From: Liopterus haemorrhoidalis
Lineage: Eukaryota > Arthropoda > Insecta > Coleoptera > Dytiscidae
DNA length: 64,000 nucleotides
Assembly: GCA_963971575.1 (NCBI GenBank)
Contig: OZ020616.1
Coordinates: 14,849,575 to 14,913,574 of the forward strand
Reading direction: 5' to 3'
This document shows, piece after piece, positions 22,092-32,654 of the stretch. The position numbers and the translations under genes were made by a program. Numbering within the stretch: position 1 is the stretch's first letter; the number at the start of each line of letters is the position of its first letter. Under the pieces are notes generated by a model that saw only the letters and a program-made list of their open reading frames with translations, ran no database searches and had not been told where the DNA came from.

Positions 22092-22510
22092 TTACTCCAT
22101 AAGGAAGAGAACGAAGTGTGAATGGGATCTTGGTGAAACGCTTCTGCACACTCTCCAGTAGCCTTATATCCTTGAGAAGGTTGTGTGACCATACTGAAGC
22201 ACTACATTCGAGTAAAGGTCACACCTACGTGGTAAAAAGTGACTAGAAGTGTAGGTGTTAAATGGAAACTCTTCCTAAATCTCGAGGTAACTCGATTAGA
22301 ATTCTTTACTACCTCAACTACGTGTTTAGAACAAGTAAGGTCGCTACATACGGTGACTTCTAGGGCAACGTGTTCGGACGCATCGCTCAATATTTGCTAT
22401 CAGTAAAGTAGTCGTGGCACGGGTTATTGTAAAACATATACAGAACAGTACATTTAACTATAGTTGAAGGTAATGGGATTCGGACCAGTCAGAAAATAAA
22501 AACAAATTTA

Positions 22511-22560
22511 TTAACTTCGCTAACGTTTCGATTTTAATTTAAATCTTCATCAGAGCTACA
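22511..22560 (-). ncRNA. hammerhead-ribozyme-like motif in the PLE 3' region
   Basis: On the minus strand GTAGCT is followed by the core CTGATGA, an A, a stem II of GATTT/AAATC closed by a 6-nt loop, and GAAAC. Downstream GTTAGC offers AGC to pair with GCT (stem I). The stem III segment is shorter than in the copy at 59.1 kb, so cleavage activity may be lost. Hammerhead ribozymes in PLE terminal repeats are established; this assignment rests on the visible core. Confidence 0.65.
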
Positions 22561-23103
22561 AAGATATATAAAAATATAGAATTATTAAATTGGTAAGTTT
22601 ACATGTATAAAATTATGATAGTGTTCAAATTTAACAAGTCAAGTAGTTAAAATAAGCATTACAAAATTTTCGGAATTTAAAATATAACATAAAATAATTA
22701 TTAAATAATAAAAACATATCAATATGAGTTAAAGAATAAAAAACAATGTTAAATTTACATTACCTTAGTTAATAGTCATGATATAAAATAACAAGTTTAA
22801 AATTAATAAAGAACACATCATATATTGTCCGATTATTGAACTCAGAGATAAGCATATGAATAAGCCACGTATGAATTTGAAAAAGGGTTTGAGATGGTTG
22901 AAACAAGTAAGTAACGCTATCTATTAATAAATTAGAATTTGATTATTAGGTGAAATATGTTAGATTTAGAATTTTTTAAATATATTACAATAGATGGCTC
23001 TTATATTATCACAGTCGGTTTTAAAGTTAACTAATTTAGGGTTCTGAATTATATGTATGCTCTCAGTAATCAACCTTTTACTGAGATTGTCTACTTGTCT
23101 AAT

Positions 23104-23853
23104 CTAAGATTTTAGTTTGTTCAAAATTAAAATGTGATTAGTGGTGAAGAAATGGGTACTGAGTGCCGTGTTTTCTTTTTTATTTTTAAATTTATCCTGA
23201 CAGCTATTTTTATGTTGATATACTCGGTTTTTAAGATATTGTTTAGTCTGTCCAACATAGCCTAAATCACATCCTCCACAAGGAATGTGATATACTACTG
23301 ACGACATTTTATTAAATTCAGTAGGTTGTTTAATTTTTGAGTGGAGTTGATTAATAGTTTTAAGATTATAGAAAGCTAGTTTTATATTATATGGTTTAAA
23401 AAGTTTAGCAATTTTAAATGAAATATTTTTGATATGTGGAAATTTTAAATACGAACAATCAGTGTTGATATCTGGAAGTGAATTATTATTGGTGGGATTA
23501 TTGGGATTGTTATAAAAAATTCTATTAATGATATTTCTAGGGTAGTTATGAATAATTAGATTGTCAGTGGCTTTTTTAAAATTTTCCCTATGGAATTTAG
23601 GGTCACTCAAACTGAGTATTTTATGTTTACATGATTTTATAATGGCAATTTTTTGTTTATATGGATGTTCTGATAAGAAATTTAAAGTACGTCCTGAACT
23701 TGAGGGTTTAGTATACATATTAGTAGATAACGTGCCATTAGAATTACGTATTAATAGAATGTCGAGAAAAGGGATAGTATTATCATTTTCAGTTTCTATA
23801 GTAAATTGTAATTTGTTGTGATAAGAGTTTTGTAACTTACGGACGTAAATCAT
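23104..23853 (-). CDS. PLE reverse transcriptase thumb plus GIY-YIG endonuclease (truncated)
   Basis: 249 codons, still open. Residues 1-60: LQFTIETENDNTIPFLDILL and MYTKPSSSGRTLNFLSEHPY, the end of the PLE reverse transcriptase (…N.IPFLD…, Y.KP…). The middle is a basic linker. Residues about 185-225: VVYHIPCGGCDLGYVGQTKQ with a zinc-binding CGGC upstream of the GIY-YIG core (here 'LGYVGQT') and 'RVYQHK'. The RT catalytic core lies upstream and is absent because the insertion is 5'-truncated; the protein also ends early after LNKLKS. The encoded endonuclease nicks target DNA in intact PLEs; this copy cannot act alone. Confidence 0.9.
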   Translation of the reverse strand: MIYVRKLQNSYHNKLQFTIETENDNTIPFLDILLIRNSNGTLSTNMYTKPSSSGRTLNFLSEHPYKQKIAIIKSCKHKILSLSDPKFHRENFKKATDNLIIHNYPRNIINRIFYNNPNNPTNNNSLPDINTDCSYLKFPHIKNISFKIAKLFKPYNIKLAFYNLKTINQLHSKIKQPTEFNKMSSVVYHIPCGGCDLGYVGQTKQYLKNRVYQHKNSCQDKFKNKKENTALSTHFFTTNHILILNKLKS

Positions 23854-24409
23854 CTAATCAAGTACATTTAACCTTGTTAATGGGAACCATATTATCAGCA
23901 GACTAAGTGGCAATACTGTTCAGATCATCCTGAAGAGTGTTACCGTCCGTAATAGGGGAGTTGGAAAGTTCATCAACGTCACATCATTGAAGAGTCATCA
24001 GTAAAAAAATTACGTTTCAATTTTATAATATCTTTAAGTTCGGCCATACATATTAGGAATAGTAGAGGTTCCAAAAGTGAACCTTGAGGGACGTCACTTA
24101 ATACAGCACGAGAGGTAGACAGACATCTATTAATATTACCTCTAAATGTGAGATTGGACAGAAAACATTTAATCCACGTAAAAAATTTGCCACGAGTGTC
24201 ATAGTGTTCAAGTTTGTATAATAGATGGCGCATGGGCACTTTGTCAAACGCTCTTGCGAAATCAAGATAAATGATGGCGGCTGGTTCTACTGGTCACTGA
24301 GTAATACTTAAGTTACCTTCCGAATCTCTTCGTCTGGCACGAACCGTTCCGGCAAAAATCCGGAGCCGGACAGTACTCGAAAATACTGAAATGCCAGTGC
24401 TACACTACG

Positions 24410-24715
24410 TATGAACAGCTATGTAGAAAAAATCATCACCATTGGCGCGACAGCCCGAAATGAGTCAAGGCCTCCTGTTTCCAGGTTTCGTGACCATGTT
24501 TTCAATCTATGTACATTCAGGAGTAATATGGTCAGTATTACGTCCATTTTTTAGCGTACACGGAAAGGCACCTACAGTTTAAAGCCGGTTTCGAACGGCT
24601 AAGCAGAACCTGTAATTTGTATAAATATTTTTACACAAATTATTTGACATAAGCAGGAATTGAACTCACGTCCGTGCCCTTGCTCAGCAGTCAAGTAGCA
24701 GGTACAGACGATTTA
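24410..24715 (-). repeat. possible SINE
   Basis: On the minus strand GAGTTCAATTCCTGC resembles a pol III B box, preceded by CTGAGCAAGGGCACGGACG. No clear A box or duplicate is seen. Weak call. Confidence 0.25.
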
Positions 24716-24840
24716 ACGTTTGCAGCTACAGGCTTGATTAGAAAAAATACAAAATAATATTTACCGAGAAGGAAATGCTATGTGCAGGAAACTACTGATG
24801 CATAATGATATAAACATAATCCGTACAGAAATCATATATA

Positions 24841-25049
24841 CAGAGTGATTATTTAATGGCGAGACGACGTCACCGAATTTTACGTTCCTCCTAACAGAAT
24901 ACTATGACTATAATAACTTTGAAGAAAATTTGATTATGAAGAAACAAAGATTATGCGCATGCGCGCATAATCGCCTGCTACGATGTGTATAAAACGGCAA
25001 ATTATTAAAACTTCCAGTGACGTCGTCTCGCCATTAAATAATCACTCCG
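24841..25049. mobile_element. 209-bp MITE with 33-bp terminal inverted repeats
   Basis: CAGAGTGATTATTTAATGGC continuing GAGACGACGTCAC at the left; the inverse, with one mismatch, at the right. TA flanks both ends. The long TIRs and TA duplication indicate Tc1/mariner-type mobilisation. A short GCGCATGCGCGC tract lies inside. Confidence 0.92.
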
Positions 25050-26379
25050 TATGTGCTGTATTAGTCAGAAATAGTCATCGTTGCTAGGCGCCAAAAATAT
25101 TAGCTAATCAACTAACAATCCAGACAGATCTAACGATATAAACGATTTGTTAACAGCTGCTAAAATTGTTTGTAACGATTCAATTCTCTTAGGAATAAAA
25201 ACAAATTTTGCATTCAAGATTTCTTTTTTGATTTAAAAGTAAATGAGTAAATGATAAAAAATGCAAAAAGCACTCATCCTATAAACGCAAACAAACTAGA
25301 TTCTAAATAGAAAATGTGAATGATGTGGTGTAGGGTTTCTGAGGCGCCAGACGCGAGACAACCGGAGCACGAATGAAGTGGAAACTAGATATCTCGTTGC
25401 CAGATACGGGAACAAGTGGCGAATAATTGATGCTGGATGTAAGTAGATGTGCGGATGTGTGATGAGGAAACGGGGAGATCTTTGTAAACATGTACGTTGT
25501 ACTTAAAATATGTCTGTTTACACAAACAGATAAGTGGCTTGAATTTGTGCTGAATTATACGCACAACGAACAAGAATGTTACATCATTAAAACTGTTGAT
25601 TACATTCTCTCTATCTCTCTCTCTTCTTGGGTACAAACAGACAGGATTTTTGGTCTCATCAGCATTATAGCCCTACGGTAGAACCTCAAATTTTCCTAGC
25701 TTCTTTCAACATTCTTCCCTATTCTCAGCTTGTGTATTTTGGACACAGATTTTTTCTGATTGTAATTTTTAATATCACTCAAACAAATACCGTATTTATT
25801 TTAATAACATCGCCCTAATAATAAAAAATATACGCCTATTAATTCCAGTGTTGGGTTCAGGCCGCAGAAGATAATTTCCATTTATCTCTGCCGAAACATG
25901 ACGTTTACCAATTTTTGTAGAATTCGAATAATTCCTCCCTCCGTTGTTTATCTGCCAATTAAGTGATCGATCCACGAAGATTAATCTTTTATTTTATTAC
26001 ATTAATTTTGAATGTAAAAATACAACTAACTTATCTCTAACATGGATAGTAAGATTCTAAACTAATTCTAATCTGATACAATGTCAAACATGGTCTTTTT
26101 ATAAGATAATTTTGGGTGCAGAGTCAACAAGGTGTCCGATGGCTGAGACGGTATGTCACATGCCTCTGCGATGTTCTGGTTTCACGGAATATTCTGTGAG
26201 TCCATCCATCATCCTTGGTAAGCATCTTAAGGCCGGTCTGCTCTTCCATTTTAAGCTCTTCGTTTGTTGGCAAACAACTTATATTTTTGTTCTTTCACCA
26301 ATAGTCTTGATTGTTACATTGTATTTTAAATGTATTAATAGTATATTTTTTAACGTTCTTCTTCTTTCTCGGTCTGTAA
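25050..26379. other. no supported feature
   Basis: No domain, RNA or terminal repeat was recognised. The frames at 25303-25818 and 26112-26471 are unassigned; codon content and overlapping strands give no support for coding. Confidence 0.3.
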
Positions 26380-27000
26380 TCATCTACTGCTGGATTAAGC
26401 CGCCCTCGTTTTATATCATGCATGTCTATTTTGAATTTTTTTCTGCGATTGTTTTCGGGCGACGCCCTTAATATCGTTCTTTATCTTTCGTCAATTCAGC
26501 GTTTTTGGGGTCTTCCCACACTTTTTCTGTTTAGGCGCCAATGAACTATCTTATTTGTCCACCTAGCAGAGTCCTCTCTTGCGTCGTGTCCTACCTGGCT
26601 CCATTTTTTGTTCTCCACGCGATGTATTCTGTCTATAGTTTAACTGCGTCTACGAATTTCAGTATTCCTGATTCTGTCCCGCTAAATTATGCCAAGCTTA
26701 ACACGTTACATTGTCTTTTGTGTGGTTCTTAGTTTGTCCACGTCTCCAGTCCAAAAATTGCAACAAGTAGGATCCATGAATCGTAAACTTGGCTTACAGT
26801 GATATGGAAATTTCTGGGTCCTTTATAATGTATCATATTTTTCCAGATGCTCAGTCTTATTCGTCAGAATATTTGTGCTGTTTGGTTATTTTCCCCCGAA
26901 TTTAATAAGATGGCCCAGATATAGATATTCGTTTACGATTTCTAAGATCTCTTCTATCAATTCTTCTATCTCCAGAATCATTATCTTTGTTCTGGATCAA
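26380..27000 (-). pseudogene. LINE ORF2 C-terminal remnant (RTE/CFDP2-like)
   Basis: Reading from high to low: EILEIVNEYLYLGHLI.FG, SIWKNMIHYKG, then RWTNKIVHWRLNRKSVGRPQ followed by KR.ID and a basic tail. 'V.EYIYLG..I', 'SARWT.KI.HWRP' and 'SVGRPQKRW.DD' are conserved in the C-terminal part of this LINE group. Stops and frame changes in every segment. Confidence 0.7.
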
Positions 27001-27381
27001 TTTAAATGAATTTAACATTCTATGTGATGTTGACACAATTTTAAATTTGTAAAACGTAGGTCAGAACGGGCAGTAAACAAGATTTGTTCTTAAAGCTTAT
27101 CTTTTTCTATAAGATAATTTATTTTCTATTGAAATCAGCTAGCATAGATAGACATATTCGATTTCTTTCCCGGCGAGATAAATTGCGTTTTCGCTTTAGT
27201 TTGTCATTAATTTTATTTTTTCTTTTGCGTATAAAGGATGGTTTCCAATTGACGTAGACGTAGAAATATAACGTAGAACGTAGATTTTGTTGCTTTGGTT
27301 TCTAATAAACTTAGAATATCATGTCAAAACTCTTTAAATTAACCTCTTTATAAAAAAAGTTTCTTAAAAAGTGTCAATAAC

Positions 27382-27645
27382 ATGTATTCGTCAAATAATA
27401 TGGACGATGATTTAGCACTGCTAGCAATTTTTATTGTTACTCTTATGCTAATTATTCGCAAACAACATCGTAAAAACATAATATCTAACGATAGCAGTTT
27501 AGACCAAATTTGCAACCAGGGCCGCTACGTTGGTATCAGCTGCCCGTGTGCAAACATACATAAGACCGGCTTTTCTAGAATCGAACCGAATGTCGCCCGT
27601 ACGCAAGTTTTCATAAGATCGCCCTCTACTAGTAGGTTTTTATAG
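27382..27645 (+). pseudogene. possible Harbinger transposase 5' remnant
   Basis: The frame starts MYSSNNMDDDLALLAIFIVT and continues into a basic stretch (IIRKQHRKN). Harbinger transposases of insects often begin with an acidic 'MDDD.ALA.I..L' segment followed by basic residues. The similarity is short, later residues do not match the DDE region, and the position just inside the left terminus is the main support. Confidence 0.35.
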
Positions 27646-28249
27646 AATCGACTCCAAATTCCGTCAATTTGTTTCGTCACCCGTATGCAGCGCACACGCT
27701 GCGGCCCTGTACGTCAAAAAGTTTCCACAATTAATTTATCTATTAAACAATATGTATTCATTATTAAACAATAATCTAACCAAGGTAATTATTTATTTCC
27801 CTTATTTCAATACCGTGAACCCAATAAATCGCGGGTGACCTGGTAATACCTCCTATCTGCAGCATAAATAGAAATTTAAAGGAGAGGTAAAAAACTGCTT
27901 TATGTCAGCCGTTTTTGCGTAGTTTAAGATAAACGGTAATGCTTTGTAGGAAGTTTAGACCTTAAATATTTTTCTTGTTTAAGAAGTATTGTCACAACTT
28001 GTGCACTAATACGTGGGATACAATGCAAACCAAGAACTTATTTTCGCTAAAAATTGTTGATAGGAGGTATTGCCAGGTCACCAGCGAAATGCTGACAGCA
28101 CTACCGCAACAACATAAATTGGCGCCTGGTGCGTAAAATTATTTGGCGCCCCCCCCCGCTCTTTCTAAATACATACGCAATTTTTAAAATTTTATGGTAC
28201 GGTATGAACACAATTCTGCAATAATTACAACTATTGTTTTATGTTTTAC

Positions 28250-28635
28250 GTATGCAAAATAATATCTTTCTTCTTGAGAAATGGACAAATTTAAGTTAGT
28301 ATGTGTATATAACATTTGAAATACTAATGTTTATGCATATGGATAGTTTTCCAAAATTTTTGAATTTTTTCAGAAATCAGAATCAAATTTTGTAGCCAAA
28401 CGGCTTAACATAGAGATCTTAAATTTGGCATGCATATACAACTCGCTGGTTCACATATAGGAAAACTATAAATAGTTCAAAAAAGCTCATCGCGAAAAAA
28501 AAAATATTAACAAATATGTATTTTATGAAACATTAAATATTTATTAAAAATGTGGTTTAGCGCATCAAATAGAACTTCTTAATGCGTAGACAAACCAACA
28601 AATCCCTATACAGTGGTAGATAAAGCTAATATGGG
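28250..28635 (-). repeat. interspersed repeat family B, copy
   Basis: GCCAAACGGCTTAACATAGA, AATTTGGCATGCATATAC and CACATATAGGAAAACTAT follow family B in the minus orientation (compare 56500-56600). It lies between the two copies of the hAT left end. Confidence 0.7.
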
Positions 28636-28690
28636 CACTACCGCAACAATATAAATTGGCGCCTGGTGCGTAAAATTATTTGGCGCCACC

Positions 28691-28720
28691 AGAGAGGGCG
28701 GGGGGGGCCCCGCCCTCTCT
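28691..28720. repeat. GC-rich perfect hairpin
   Basis: AGAGAGGGCGGGG, four G, then the exact inverse CCCCGCCCTCTCT: 13-bp arms in an otherwise AT-rich region. It is absent from the sister segment at 28140-28170, where a C-run stands instead. Confidence 0.85.
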
Positions 28721-28792
28721 AAATACATACGCAATTTTTAAAATTTTATGGTACGGTGATTGCATCATTAAGGGAACGTTTTAGGCATTAAC

Positions 28793-29035
28793 TTACGTTG
28801 TTTTCTTCACCAAAATGTTATTTAAGATCTTAATAATTAAGTCTTCATAATTTAATGACTGCGCTATAGTATTTTCTATTGATATCAAAGCTAAATTTGA
28901 CAATCTATCTTGGCTCATTGTAGAACGCAAATAACTTTTTATTAATTTAAATTTACTAAAATTGCGTTCATTCGAAGCAACAGTTACAAGGAGCGTTAAA
29001 AATATGCACAGCGCAATGCCAATATTATGGTACAC
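28793..29035 (-). pseudogene. hAT transposase C-terminal dimerisation region
   Basis: 81 codons: ALCIFLTLLVTVASNERNFS, then KLIKSYLRSTMSQDRLSNLA and LISIENTIA. 'L.LPVTVASAERSFSKLKLIK.YLRSTM.Q.RL..LA..SIE' is the highly conserved C-terminal hAT region found in ZMYM/TTF-type elements. The upstream catalytic part is not recognisable in the remaining 530 bp of the element. Confidence 0.9.
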
Positions 29036-30772
29036 TTCTTTTAAATCGTAAGTGTGGATAATAATTGCATTGCACTTCTAATAATTACATTGGATTGGCA
29101 GTTGTACAGTCCAATATCTAGTCCATCAGACGATATTTTGTTTAAAATTTCATTTGCTAGTCCAAATCCGCTCTTTTCGACTGATTCAATAAAATTGTTT
29201 TATAATAATTTGAATCCGTTATTACAATAAACTTTAATTATTAAGAACATTTAAAACATTTTTTCAAAAAATTTCTTGGGGGGGTCCAGAAACTATTTTA
29301 GACTAGTTGGGAGATCCCGAGTATAAAAAGGTTAAGAACCGCTGCACTAATGCACTACAATTCGAAATAATATAGTTTGAATTTACTTTTCTTAATTAAA
29401 AAGATTCTGAAAAAAGAAAAAAAAAATTTCTTTTATGAAATCAATTTTGTGTTGATTATAGTTTATTAATATAAAAAATAATAATAAAAAAATTAAATTT
29501 GGCCGTTTGGCGCCCCTATGAATCTGGCGCCTGGTGCGGCGGCACCGCTCGCACCACCCTTGTTGCGGCACTGGCTGACAGGTTCTATCTATCTACATAC
29601 TACATATTGAGTATGTTTTGTCATTTTCTATCATTATTTTCTATTAGCCGGACGTAAAAACGTGAAATATAAAAATATGAATAATCTACCCCAGCAAACA
29701 TTCAACTAACGGCCGAATGCCGGCAAACTGCTTTTACTGCTGGTAAATTGCCGGCACCAAAAGTAAGTGCAACGCCAGTATTAATAATGTACTTCACATT
29801 TGTATTTCGCATTCCGCCTATACGAAGTACTTTACCAGCATTCTATAAGCACTCCTTATTTGTATTAATCCAAGCAAACATTTTTATACGGGCTATCGTC
29901 TCTTCTTCACTCATACTTTTTACCTAAATTAAACTTTTTTTGAATGCAATAATTTGAAAAGTCTGATTGTTCTTAGTCATAAAACGCCCTAACCGCGTGG
30001 CCTTCGAGGGCCAGTACAAGTTGATACGTGTTGGTGGACAGTTTGTCAAGATTTGTATTTAAATAGTTATTGTTTTGTGAACATTATACAGTTTTTTATT
30101 GTGATTTGTGTGTGTTTTGTTAGATTTAAGGACGTAGTTTACACAAACTGTTTCATGTTAAATTGTTTAATTTTTAGTTTAGTTAAATCATGGTTTTTTT
30201 CATGTAATAAAATTTTCAATTATTAATAAATCTGTTACAAGATTATAAATATGTTATTTAAAAAATATTATTTGTCATATTTTATTTTGAATAGTAACAT
30301 CTTCAATATTTTGTAAATATAATACTAACCTGAAATAATACAAACTTAATCCAAAACTGTAAAGCTTTTTTACAATATAACCAAGTTTCTAAAAGTCAGT
30401 AATACACTATAAAAATCACCAAAATAACCAGATCTAGTTTTTTCTTACAAAAGTGAACAGCTTATAGCATTAATGCTTATAAAATTTGATTATTGAATTT
30501 ATTTTAACAAGTATGATTTCTTTAGGTTGGCACTCTTCAAGTCAAGGGGAAAAGATGTGGTAGATAATACAAGCCGAATATTGGCGAAAATTATTAGTCA
30601 CCACTTATCTTTAGGATGCAATTTTTTGGCAGAAATGGCAGAAAACCATTTTCTTAAAATTCTTCATTAAATTAATAAATTAAATAAACTAATTCCTGTT
30701 ATTCCTGAAATTATATTTATTTAATATTTATAAATAAATCAATAAATTATAACTGTTAATACAATTTACAAT

Positions 30773-30940
30773 CGGCCAGTTTTACCATCGTTGAATAAAT
30801 TTATTTAACAACTTAAGTTAACAATATCGCATCATTCTATTGACAGCAATGTTAATTTCTTCATTAATAGTTTAAAACCGATGCGATATTGTCAACTTTG
30901 TTTCTTAAATAAATTTATTCAACGATGCTGAAAATGGCCA
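30773..30940. mobile_element. palindromic MITE, about 168 bp
   Basis: Arms of about 60 bp are inverted copies: left CATCGTTGAATAAATTTATT … ACAATATCGCATC, right its inverse with few mismatches. The ends are CGGCCAGTTTT and AAAATGGCCA. The central spacer is about 45 bp. Non-coding. Confidence 0.8.
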
Positions 30941-31081
30941 AATGAGTATTTATTTTGCACCTAACCATTAATTTATTTTAATACTAGGTAAATACACATA
31001 TGCTACATTTGAAATACTAGAGAGTGGGTATAATATATGCACTGGTCAGAAATAAATCTTGCAACTAATGCGATTATTTTG

Positions 31082-31345
31082 CACTTTACCGTTGCTGGGC
31101 CAGCAACTGATACATCAATGGGCCAGCTAACGGCCACGGGGAAACCGGGGTACTGGCCCAGTGCAAAATGCCAGCACTGGCCCAGTGCGAAATGCCAGCA
31201 CTGGCCCATTACTTTCAATGCACTTTACCGTTGCTGGGCCGGCAACTGATACATCAATGGGCCAATAACGGCCACGGGGACACCGGGATACTGGCCCAGT
31301 ACGAAATGCCAGCACTGGCCCATTACTTTCAATGCCGGGGAGTAT
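31082..31345. repeat. GC-rich tandem repeat, 140-bp unit with shorter sub-repeats
   Basis: CTTTACCGTTGCTGGGCC starts at 31082 and again at 31222. Each unit carries CAACTGATACATCAATGGGC, GGCCACGGGGA and 'AATGCCAGCACTGGCCCA' sub-repeats of about 28 bp (twice in unit 1). Overlapping open frames on both strands come from the repeat itself. Confidence 0.85.
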
Positions 31346-31739
31346 GTGCTTTACCAGCACTGGCCCGTATAAAAATGTTTGCTCGGACGTGAACGTTTCT
31401 AAGTCTACGTCCATCTACGTCTGATTGGAAATCGTAGCATGCATTTTCCTATTACTTATATTTTCACGTAGACGTAGAATTCTACATCTACATCAATTGA
31501 AAACTATCCTTAACTCTCTATTTTGCCGCCATCTTGTATCTGTCGCCCTTCACAAATAGGTGCTGCAGGTAAAATGTTTTAATATTACTAAAGAACACGT
31601 GTACCAAGTGTTATTCCATTATCATCTTATATAAAATTTTCCGGCGAAGATTCTAAACTATAAACAATTACATCAAAATACATATTGACGTATTATTTGA
31701 ACATTTCCATAGTTTATTTCTTTGATTTAAGCGAAACTA

Positions 31740-32366
31740 AACGGGAGGTTCGTTGTCACGAAAGCAGAGCTTGCCTAGGATATTTCATGTTTCATGTTGA
31801 CATTTATTATTAAGTGACATTTATTATAAAAAATAAAATATATAATACATTTTAAAATTTATGGAAGACATAAAAATTTAAAAAACTAGACATTTGTATT
31901 AAGAATGACGTAAAAAACAAAATATATTGAAAATATATATAAATAGTTTAGCTCTACGAGCCTAGCAGGCCCATGGCTTGTTCTGTAATTTTCTTCCACT
32001 TCCTCTTGTCCGTCGCTTTCTCTTTCCATCCGGTTATGTTCATCCATTTTAAATCCTCTTCCACTTCTTCTTTCCATCGCTCCCTTGACCTCCCTGTTCT
32101 CTTTTTCCCACCAATAGTGCTGACTAGTAGTTTCTTTGGTAACCTATCCTGTGGCATTCTTACTATGTGCCCTATCCATTTAAATCTTTGTGTTTTAACT
32201 ACTGCTATAATGTTTCCGTCCTTACACAGTTCTCTTAGTTCTTGATTTGTTCATGACATTTTATAATAACAATTCACCCAAACCTAAAAATGTTTGAAAA
32301 AAAGGCCGAATTAATGGATAAAAGTTTTTCAAAACCTAGTTCCATTTAAACGTTTGGAATAGCCTA
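31740..32366 (-). mobile_element. 'GGCTATTCCAAAC' MITE, left end lost, split by LINE sequence
   Basis: The right end AAACGTTTGGAATAGCCTAT and internal blocks (TTGTCACGA, CTTGCCTAGGATATTTCAT, TTGTATTAAGAATGACG) match the family copy at 59263-59675. LINE sequence at 31954-32245 interrupts it. Confidence 0.6.
31954..32245 (-). pseudogene. LINE ORF2 C-terminal fragment
   Basis: An open frame gives FKWIGHIVRMPQDRLPKKLL, KRTGRSRERWKEEVEEDLKW, then GWKEKATDKRKWKKITEQAM and a stop. 'W.GH..RM...RLPKK', 'GRPR.RW.E.VEEDL..MGI..W...A.DR..W..I..QA' is the typical C terminus of RTE/CFDP2-like LINE proteins. Only about 97 residues remain; the fragment is better preserved than the other LINE pieces. Confidence 0.8.
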
Positions 32367-32654
32367 TACACAAAACTGTCTGAATATAAATGTTATTTGA
32401 AATTAGAACATATGTCTTGTCTGATACCTATTATTAAGTTATTGAGTGATAACATTTTTAAAACATTTTTTTTTTTAAATAAAAATATGTCCTCATTGTA
32501 ATGTCTCGGGTTCTTCAAACCAAAACGCAGAATTATCCAGAAGATATATTCAGTTACACTTAAAATATTACATTATATTTTTGTAGTATCCAGTATACTA
32601 CTATTTACACTTTTCACCCAGACGCACAAACTGTCAGTATACTTGTCTGAACAA

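Larger units (their letters stand above)
22459..23860 (-). mobile_element. Penelope-like element (PLE), 5'-truncated
   Basis: It encodes the distal part of a PLE polyprotein ending in a GIY-YIG endonuclease and has a 3' region with a hammerhead-like motif. The 12-bp sequence agtacatttaac is duplicated exactly at 22447-22458 and 23861-23872, and the LINE reading (…VKCT / KCTVLY…) is continuous across the site. Target-primed insertion with 5' truncation is usual for PLEs. It is younger than the host LINE. Confidence 0.92.
21430..24297 (-). pseudogene. Jockey/CR1-like LINE reverse transcriptase remnant, twice interrupted
   Basis: Reading down the minus strand: AIIYLDFARAFDKVPMRHLL, then 'FLSNLTF', AVLSDVPQGSLLEPLLFLIC (RT finger/palm), FFTDDSS in place of the FADD box, LQDDLNSIAT and INKVKCT. 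After the Penelope insertion it resumes as CTVLYMFYNNP, SDASEHVALEVTVCSDLTCS, SVWSHNLLKDIRLLESVQKR and LRSLPYG. After a MITE it ends RLRRLRIPLLEARRSRGDLI. The SGVPQGSVLGPLLFLI and LLESVQ.R..K signatures are shared by Jockey and CR1 clades. Frameshifts and stops are scattered throughout. Confidence 0.85.
28099..29573 (-). mobile_element. hAT element with perfect 8-bp TSD and internal duplication
   Basis: gctgacag is duplicated exactly at 28091-28098 and 29574-29581. The right end inward reads CAGTGCCGCAACAAGG; the left end CACTACCGCAACAAC is a slightly altered inverse. Both are followed by GGCGCCTGGTGCG-like blocks. The left-end segment (28104-28235) occurs again at 28636-28755, with a family B repeat between. 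It encodes a hAT C-terminal fragment on the minus strand. Confidence 0.88.
29690..31386. mobile_element. putative DNA element with 'AGCAAACATT' ends
   Basis: CAAGCAAACATTTTTATACG (29871) is nearly the inverse of the right end at 31366-31386. A related but divergent end, CCCAGCAAACATTCAAC, lies at 29690, so a second truncated member (29690-29869) may abut it. Subterminal GC-rich tandem repeats are present on the right. No coding remnant and no clear TSD; superfamily unknown. Confidence 0.5.
27235..31510 (+). mobile_element. PIF/Harbinger-like element, about 4.3 kb with nested insertions
   Basis: Left AGGATGGTTTCCAATTGACG with TAGACGTAGAA; inward from the right AGGATAGTTTTCAATTGATG with TAGATGTAGAA. 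TAA flanks both ends (27232-27234, 31511-31513), as for the Harbinger-like element at 17.9 kb, whose ends also start AGGAT. It contains a possible transposase start, a hAT element, a CCNAGCAAACATT element and a tandem repeat. Without its inserts it is probably near 1.1 kb, so internally deleted. Confidence 0.75.

Noticed and set aside
23561..23821. 86-codon plus-strand frame
   Set aside because: Antisense shadow of the Penelope reverse transcriptase/GIY-YIG frame.
29690..31386. Assignment of the AGCAAACATT element to a named superfamily
   Set aside because: No transposase remnant and no clear target duplication were found, so a name would be a guess.
31003..31414. Four overlapping frames on both strands with WHFALGQ and similar repeats
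   Set aside because: All derive from the GC-rich tandem array; no start, domain or codon bias supports any of them.
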